This document shows, one piece after another, positions 59,573 through 64,000 of a stretch of 64,000 bases of DNA. The notes under the pieces are model-generated. The model did no database searches. It had not been told where the DNA came from and saw only the letters and a program-made list of their open reading frames with translations. Within the stretch, counting starts at the first letter, position 1. Every line of letters starts with the position of its first letter. Origin of the DNA: Mixta intestinalis (GTDB taxonomy: Bacteria > Pseudomonadota > Gammaproteobacteria > Enterobacterales > Enterobacteriaceae); assembly GCF_009914055.1 (NCBI RefSeq), contig NZ_CP028271.1:930001-994000 (forward strand), given 5' to 3'. Both the position numbers and the translations under genes were made by a program.

Positions 59573-60016
59573 TCAAAAGAAGGAGGTGGTGTTCCTGATA
59601 TCCCAACCCATACGGCTTTCCGGGCCTTTTATTCCGGCTACGGTCTGTTTCCAGTACTGGAATTTCACTCTGTCACCCTCAAAGTCATAGGTAACATCGC
59701 TGCCGTTGATGTTAACGCCCAGAATAAGGACATGCTCCAGCGTAATCCGGCAGAACTCAAGCATACCGTTACCTGCTTTACAGAGCGAGATGGTTATCGA
59801 TTTTATATAATTGCCATTGGTCGCCAGTAAGAGCGTAGCTGACGTTGCCTGATCAAGTTGGCTATAGACCGTCAGGTTACGATATCTGGAATTACCGGGG
59901 CCAGGACCGTTCCTGTTGACGCCCCAGGTATAGTTTTGTATATCGCTCCAGCCCTGATGGGCACTGTCCTCTGATTCGCCCGTTACTCCATCTATCTTAA
60001 GAAACATGCTTTTCAT
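59573..60016 (-). CDS. hcp: Hcp-family type VI secretion tube protein (orphan)
   Basis: Hcp forms the hexameric rings stacked into the tube that a T6SS fires, and also carries or stabilises effectors. The 147-residue product starts MKSMFLKIDGVTGES and has the Hcp1-type blocks HQGWSDIQNYTWG, RYRNLTVYSQLDQATSATLLLATNG and FCRITLEHVLI. The C-terminus is VKFQYWKQTVAGIKGPESRMGWDIRN. AAGGAAAAC precedes the ATG. No other T6SS structural gene is nearby, so it is an orphan copy. It is the last gene after a DUF3289/DUF943 pair, with a 167-base gap. This suggests a cargo module for an apparatus encoded elsewhere. Confidence 0.88.
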   Translation of the reverse strand: MKSMFLKIDGVTGESEDSAHQGWSDIQNYTWGVNRNGPGPGNSRYRNLTVYSQLDQATSATLLLATNGNYIKSITISLCKAGNGMLEFCRITLEHVLILGVNINGSDVTYDFEGDRVKFQYWKQTVAGIKGPESRMGWDIRNTTSFF

Positions 60017-60183
60017 CGTTTTCCTTTTTTATTTATTTGTGCCCGTTAAACATCGGGGATCCATGGTGATACCTGTGCGATATCTTGCTTGCTCAGGTAA
60101 TTAATCAATCAAGACTTATCTGTTTTATTACTTTGATAATTTTTAATCGGCAGTAACCGTTAGCGTCAGTAAAATAATTATTG

Positions 60184-60651
60184 TTAGTAAATTTTTGTTT
60201 TTTCTATTTTACCGTTGTCTTTTAAACGATAATATCCGTCACTAACGGTAAAAAATAATCCGGTATTTTTACTGTAATCGACAGTGAAGACTTTTTCCTT
60301 TTCTATGCAGTTCTTCTCTGTTTTCATTTCAGGGAAGCAGAGACGATCATATTTCCCTTGTTCCATATAACCCTCTCCGAATAGCCAAAATGTTATAGTG
60401 AAATTTTTTGAAAATTCCGACTGAGGAATATTATATTTATTTTTTAACATTTCTTTGTTTTCCAGCCACCAGTTGATTTTTCCTCTGGTAGTAAAAGGAA
60501 ATTTGGTTACCAGGACATCACTAAAACCACTGGTTCTTTTATGTACAGCAACAATTTCTACTGTGCGTAATGACAACCATACAGAAAAGCCCAATAACAT
60601 CACGAAAAAAATCACCAGTAAACAATAAATCTTTTTTTTATTTATTTTCAT
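60184..60651 (-). CDS. DUF943 family membrane-anchored protein, immunity candidate
   Basis: The 155-residue product has one N-terminal membrane helix (about residues 8-28, CLLVIFFVMLLGFSVWLSL). The conserved DUF943 body follows: VEIVAVHKRTSGFSDVLVTKFPFTTRGKINWWLENKEMLKNKYNIP and DRLCFPEMKTEKNCIEKEKVF. DUF943 genes are common in enterobacteria beside hcp and rhs loci, and some are thought to be immunity proteins; this is from memory of the family. It overlaps the end of the DUF3289 gene by 14 bases. The pairing therefore has the form of an effector followed by its immunity gene. Base composition is A+T-rich, unlike ptsG. Confidence 0.8.
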   Translation of the reverse strand: MKINKKKIYCLLVIFFVMLLGFSVWLSLRTVEIVAVHKRTSGFSDVLVTKFPFTTRGKINWWLENKEMLKNKYNIPQSEFSKNFTITFWLFGEGYMEQGKYDRLCFPEMKTEKNCIEKEKVFTVDYSKNTGLFFTVSDGYYRLKDNGKIEKTKIY

Positions 60652-61486
60652 TAATTTCTCCTTCTATCTCCACTATTGTTTCCATATTAGTTAAAAAAGG
60701 CCGATAACTAAAAGCCTTATGACGTTGTAGTAAGAACCAGATTCGAAAAAAGCGAAACAGGCCAAATTTAGTTTTTGAAATATCAGCTGTATCAAGCCCA
60801 AAATGATCCTGTACCTTGTAACGTACAGATGCACGATAGTTCTCTTTATCAATACGTAATGAATCTATAATGATATGCGTTGCCCAAGTATCATGTATGG
60901 TAATGCCCATTCCATTGATGTTATCCTGAAGTCTATTAAATTTTGGTAGTTTGCCATTTTTTATCCTTTCTTTCAGCTTACCTATCTTTGACACTGGATA
61001 AATTTTTTTTGACCAGTCTATATTCGTACTTAAGGCTTCTTGCAACAGTATTCGCGTGCTGTTTTCGGGGTCACGATCGTTAACTATATGCTCTTTTAGC
61101 GCCCGGTTCAGATCTAAACTGGTAAACGGAGTGCCGGTATTGTCCTGCATATGGTTAATCATTTTTACAATTAAATACTTGTAAGGACCATATAAGGCAA
61201 AACTTTGCGACAGATGACGTAGCTCGTCAAAAAGGATATTCGCGCATTCCTGATGAGTTACCTTCTCACCGGCGCCACGTGAACCATGGAACATCGAATG
61301 TGGCTGACTAAAAGGGGTAATTTTCGTCAACGTATAAGGATTAACTCTGGCAGACACATCAAGCAGATGGAAATCATTTTTTAATTGTGTTTCAGTCAGA
61401 TCGCCGTAGAGCATATCGGCTGCGCCATAGTCATCCATCAAATTTTGTGTTTTAAAAATCGTACAGGGAAACTGCAATGCAGACAT
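60638..61486 (-). CDS. DUF3289 family protein, T6SS effector candidate
   Basis: The 282-residue product shows the DUF3289 pattern: FPCTIFKTQNLMDDYGAADMLYGDLTETQLK, VNPYTLTKITPFSQPHSMF, MINHMQDNTGTPFTSLDLNRALKEHIVND and GITIHDTWATHIIIDSLRID. DUF3289 domains occur with Hcp in enterobacterial T6SS loci and are treated as candidate antibacterial effectors; the activity is not known to me. The conserved His and Asp residues in DDY, HEC and HDTWATH could be catalytic. I chose the ATG after AAGGA; an upstream ATG eight codons earlier lacks a ribosome site. No signal peptide is seen. It is followed by the DUF943 and hcp genes. Confidence 0.8.
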   Translation of the reverse strand: MSALQFPCTIFKTQNLMDDYGAADMLYGDLTETQLKNDFHLLDVSARVNPYTLTKITPFSQPHSMFHGSRGAGEKVTHQECANILFDELRHLSQSFALYGPYKYLIVKMINHMQDNTGTPFTSLDLNRALKEHIVNDRDPENSTRILLQEALSTNIDWSKKIYPVSKIGKLKERIKNGKLPKFNRLQDNINGMGITIHDTWATHIIIDSLRIDKENYRASVRYKVQDHFGLDTADISKTKFGLFRFFRIWFLLQRHKAFSYRPFLTNMETIVEIEGEINENK

Positions 61487-61673
61487 AGCGGTACATTCCT
61501 TGTTCCTCATTAACGTCCGTAAAAAGGGTATGCTATCTCACCAGTTGTGTAAATAATGAACACTGTTACTCGTTTAGCTATATCAGCTTAACGTTACGGT
61601 GAGATGTATATAAATGAGTGAAGCAAGCAGGTGCGGACACACTTTTTAATGCGCTGGCAGGGCAGAGAAAGCG

Positions 61674-61702
61674 AAAAAAATAGCGGCTCACCGGAGAGCC
61701 GC
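61674..61702 (-). terminator. Terminator of rhiTN
   Basis: Read leftward, GCGGCTC and GAGCCGC form a stem with a 6-base loop, followed by TATTTTTTT, about 20 bases after the rhiN stop. Confidence 0.88.
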
Positions 61703-61723
61703 CTGTTACAGCAAAAGTATTTA

Positions 61724-62863
61724 TCAGAGATAAACGCGCAAATATTCCGTCAGGCACAGCAATGCCATTGCCTGGCCGTAAGGCATCGAGGTCAAAGGAA
61801 TCTGCCGGTAATAGTCCAGATCGCTGCCCATCGCGGTGCCAAATGAAACCTGCGTCAGCTCGCCGTCATCATTAATATGTTTGATTACGCCTTTCACCGC
61901 CTGTTCCGCCATTGGCAAATAATCGCGTGAGAGATAGCGCTTACGTACCGCTTTTAAAATACCGTAGGCGAAACCGGCGGTGGCAGACGCTTCCAGATAG
62001 CTGTCGCGATCGTCCAGCAGCGTATGCCACAGGCCGCTTTCATGCTGCCACTGTTGAAGTGCAGCCACCTGGCTTTCCAGCACCTGTTGCAGGAAACGGC
62101 GCGTTGCGTGCTGTTCCGGCCAGCCCATCAGCTCGATAAATTCCGGGATAACGATAGTCAGCCAGCTGTTGCCGCGCGCCCAGCGCGCTTTCGCGAAATT
62201 ATGATTTCCATCGAAACTCCAGCCGTGGAACCACAGCCCGGTTTCCCGATCCATCAGATACTGTACGTGCAGCAGGAATTGATAGCTGGCTTCTTCTACA
62301 TATTCCGGGCGATTAAGCAGCTTGCCAATTTTTGCCAGCGGCAACACGCTCATCATCAGCGTATCGTCCCACAGCTGCTGATGGTTTTCGTTGTTATAAA
62401 CGATGTGTTGCAGTCCGCCCCGTTCAGTACGTGGCATTTCATACATCACCCACTCAGCCCAGCGCTCCAGCACCGGCAGCAGCGCCGGATTACCTGTCTC
62501 TTCATAGCGGTAAGCCAGCGTCAGCAAGGGACAAACGGTATTAACGTTTTTGGTCGGCGTTCCTTCCGCCAGACGTTCACGAAACCAGTCGTCGATAATT
62601 GCCAGCGTCTTGCTATCGCCGGTCTGTTGATAGTAGTGATACATCCCGTACAGCCCAATGCCGTGTGTCCACTCCCAGCCAGCCCAGCCTTTGGTATCGA
62701 TAACGCGTCCGTCATCCAGCCGCAGCAGAAACTCGCCGCTCTCATCAACGATCGCCACTAAATTATCGGTCAATTTTTCAATCAGCTGCACCAGCTGTGG
62801 CCGGGGCAGTAAAAATTCAGGCTGACGTAACAGGGCGCTATGTTTTACAGGAAATACAGTCAT
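61724..62863 (-). CDS. rhiN: Unsaturated rhamnogalacturonyl hydrolase (GH105)
   Basis: This is a cytoplasmic glycoside hydrolase family 105 enzyme that removes the unsaturated galacturonyl unit from rhamnogalacturonan fragments made by pectin lyases. The 379-residue product has the alpha/alpha-barrel motifs GWAGWEWTHGIGLYGMYHYY, the catalytic Asp region LWDDTLMM (residues 164-171), WFHGWSF and FAKARWARGNSW. It follows the transporter gene by ten bases, the same pairing as the rhiTN operon of Dickeya. The two probably take up and split plant cell-wall oligosaccharides. A rhamnose-responsive regulator is expected, but the promoter is outside the window. Confidence 0.88.
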   Translation of the reverse strand: MTVFPVKHSALLRQPEFLLPRPQLVQLIEKLTDNLVAIVDESGEFLLRLDDGRVIDTKGWAGWEWTHGIGLYGMYHYYQQTGDSKTLAIIDDWFRERLAEGTPTKNVNTVCPLLTLAYRYEETGNPALLPVLERWAEWVMYEMPRTERGGLQHIVYNNENHQQLWDDTLMMSVLPLAKIGKLLNRPEYVEEASYQFLLHVQYLMDRETGLWFHGWSFDGNHNFAKARWARGNSWLTIVIPEFIELMGWPEQHATRRFLQQVLESQVAALQQWQHESGLWHTLLDDRDSYLEASATAGFAYGILKAVRKRYLSRDYLPMAEQAVKGVIKHINDDGELTQVSFGTAMGSDLDYYRQIPLTSMPYGQAMALLCLTEYLRVYL

Positions 62864-62873
62864 TATTAAGATC

Positions 62874-64000
62874 CTATCGTTTCAAAGAGTGTGACAGCTC
62901 CGTACCTGCGGCCTGTACGGGACGCAGCGCCGGAGCAGGAGATTTGTGGCGGTTAAGGAAGCCGATATTGTTATTGCCCCACAGATTTTCATAAGGCAAC
63001 CCGGCGAGCGTTTCTACCGTCGCACGCGCTTCAGGCGTAATCGATTCCGGCACCGGGCGGCCTGCCTGACGCATCTTGCTGGTTTCTTCACGCAGCACGG
63101 AATGCGTTTGCAGGTTGAGACGGAAGCGCAGGGAGATCAGGAAGCCGATAGCGAGAACGCACAGCGTGCCGACGCTGAGGATTAGCAGAATGGTATGCTG
63201 TACGGTATCGCTTTGCTGCGCCTGACCGGAAACAAAGCCGGAAAGCTGCAATACAATACCCACCAGCATTACTGCACCCGCCTGCGACGCCTTACGCGTC
63301 AGCGTCATAATTCCGGCGAAGATGCCTTCACGACGTTGTCCGGTAATTACCTCATCAACATCGGCGATATAGGTATAGATATTCCAGGGAACATAGTTGA
63401 TGCCGCCACGTCCGAGTCCAGCCAGCGCGGAGATAAAGACCAGCAGCGCCATATTATCGTTCATGCCGCTGTACCACAGGCCCGCGTAAGAGAGGGCGCT
63501 CAGGGCAAACAGCGTGACCACCAGGCGATAGGAGGGCGCAGGTCCCAGGCGAATACAGAGCGGGATCATCCCCATAACGGCAATGAACTGCAAAATTGCC
63601 ATTGTACCCATCAGGCTAGAGGCGATTTGGGCGCTCTGCATGAGTACAAACACTACATACCAGGTGAATACAGCGTTAAACACGTCCTGCGCAATATAGC
63701 CGCCGAGATACATGCCCAGATGCTGACGGAAAATACGCACGCGCAGCGTTGAGGCCAGCTCCACATAAAGGCGTTTCAGGCTCTGCGCCAGCGTCAGCTG
63801 CCGCTTTTCCTCTTCAGCACGGCGCGATTCTTCCGAGAACTCTTCTGCCGGACGCTCCCAGGTATAGATCCAGACCAGCGTCAGCACGATGGCGCAGATA
63901 ACAGAGAAGACCAGGCTGGCGTAGAAGAAAGAAATGGCGTTATCTTTGCCGAAGTGGTTAATCAACACGCCCGGCAGGAAGGCAGCCAGAATTGCGGACA
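62874..64000 (-). CDS. rhiT: Rhamnogalacturonide transporter, C-terminal part (gene runs off the window)
   Basis: This is a GPH/MFS-type sugar symporter of the RhiT kind. About 375 codons of its 3' part are present, and the reading frame is open to the window edge, so the start lies beyond. About eight membrane helices can be seen, with the loop VWIYTWERPAEEFSEESRRAEEEKRQ between halves, and GGINYVPWNIYTYIADVDEVITGQRREGIFAGIMTLTRKASQAG, a GPH-family hallmark. The C-terminal tail is long and polar (residues NLWGNNNIGFLNRHKSP). Its place just upstream of a GH105 gene supports a rhamnogalacturonan-oligosaccharide substrate, but that is inferred from context. Confidence 0.8.
   Translation of the reverse strand, partial: SAILAAFLPGVLINHFGKDNAISFFYASLVFSVICAIVLTLVWIYTWERPAEEFSEESRRAEEEKRQLTLAQSLKRLYVELASTLRVRIFRQHLGMYLGGYIAQDVFNAVFTWYVVFVLMQSAQIASSLMGTMAILQFIAVMGMIPLCIRLGPAPSYRLVVTLFALSALSYAGLWYSGMNDNMALLVFISALAGLGRGGINYVPWNIYTYIADVDEVITGQRREGIFAGIMTLTRKASQAGAVMLVGIVLQLSGFVSGQAQQSDTVQHTILLILSVGTLCVLAIGFLISLRFRLNLQTHSVLREETSKMRQAGRPVPESITPEARATVETLAGLPYENLWGNNNIGFLNRHKSPAPALRPVQAAGTELSHSLKR

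Noticed and set aside
1..64000. CRISPR arrays, tRNA or rRNA genes, insertion-sequence transposases and phage integrases
   Set aside because: I looked on both strands and saw no regular spaced repeats, no cloverleaf-type sequences and no transposase or integrase motifs.

Overview
The window is a chromosomal segment of an enteric gammaproteobacterium. Gene order follows the Escherichia coli stretch from opgC/opgGH to ptsG, but several E. coli genes are missing and accessory genes fill some junctions. The flg cluster between murJ and rne, and a rhamnogalacturonide operon at the right end, fit Erwiniaceae (Pantoea, Mixta or Erwinia type). That placement is inferred from gene order and protein resemblance; I cannot fix the genus.

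Layout. 1-9957: the start of opgC, opgGH (osmoregulated glucans), yceK, msyB, lpxL, an Old Yellow Enzyme gene where E. coli has none, trhO, yceI and yceJ. 9958-13666: an AT-rich gap, a ProP-type transporter, solA and bssS. 13848-19624: a small unknown gene, dinI with its LexA box, pyrC with a translational switch leader, an AT-rich two-gene islet of unknown function, yceB, grxB and mdtH. 19917-23119: rimJ, mviM and murJ, with no yceH. 23158-34751: flgNM and flgA leftward and flgBCDEFGHIJKL rightward, with clear sigma-28 promoters for flgM and flgK. 34839-41403: an AT-rich rhs island. 41452-53325: rne, rluC, yceF, yceD-rpmF-plsX-fabHDG-acpP, and a fabF broken by two single-base insertions. 53449-59452: pabC, mltG, tmk, holB, tatD-type and ptsG. 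59573-61486: a type VI secretion (T6SS) cargo module. 61724-64000: rhiN and the 3' part of rhiT.

The backbone genes serve cell-envelope synthesis (opgGH, lpxL, murJ, mltG, plsX, fab genes), translation and RNA decay (rne, rluC, rpmF, trhO, rimJ) and motility. The accessory genes point to interbacterial competition. The rhs gene encodes a PAAR-like/RHS polymorphic toxin, and a membrane-anchored immunity candidate overlaps its stop codon. Beside it lies a displaced tip cassette whose toxin-like frame overlaps a 30-codon lipoprotein gene by one base, preceded by a short fossil of rhs core DNA. A second locus encodes a DUF3289 effector candidate, a DUF943 immunity candidate and an orphan Hcp tube protein. 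No T6SS structural cluster lies in the window, so both loci would depend on an apparatus elsewhere.

The least understood stretches are the islet at 15996-16897, the displaced rhs tip at 35088-36449 and the DUF3289/DUF943/Hcp module. The fabF double frameshift should be checked against raw reads before any biological reading.
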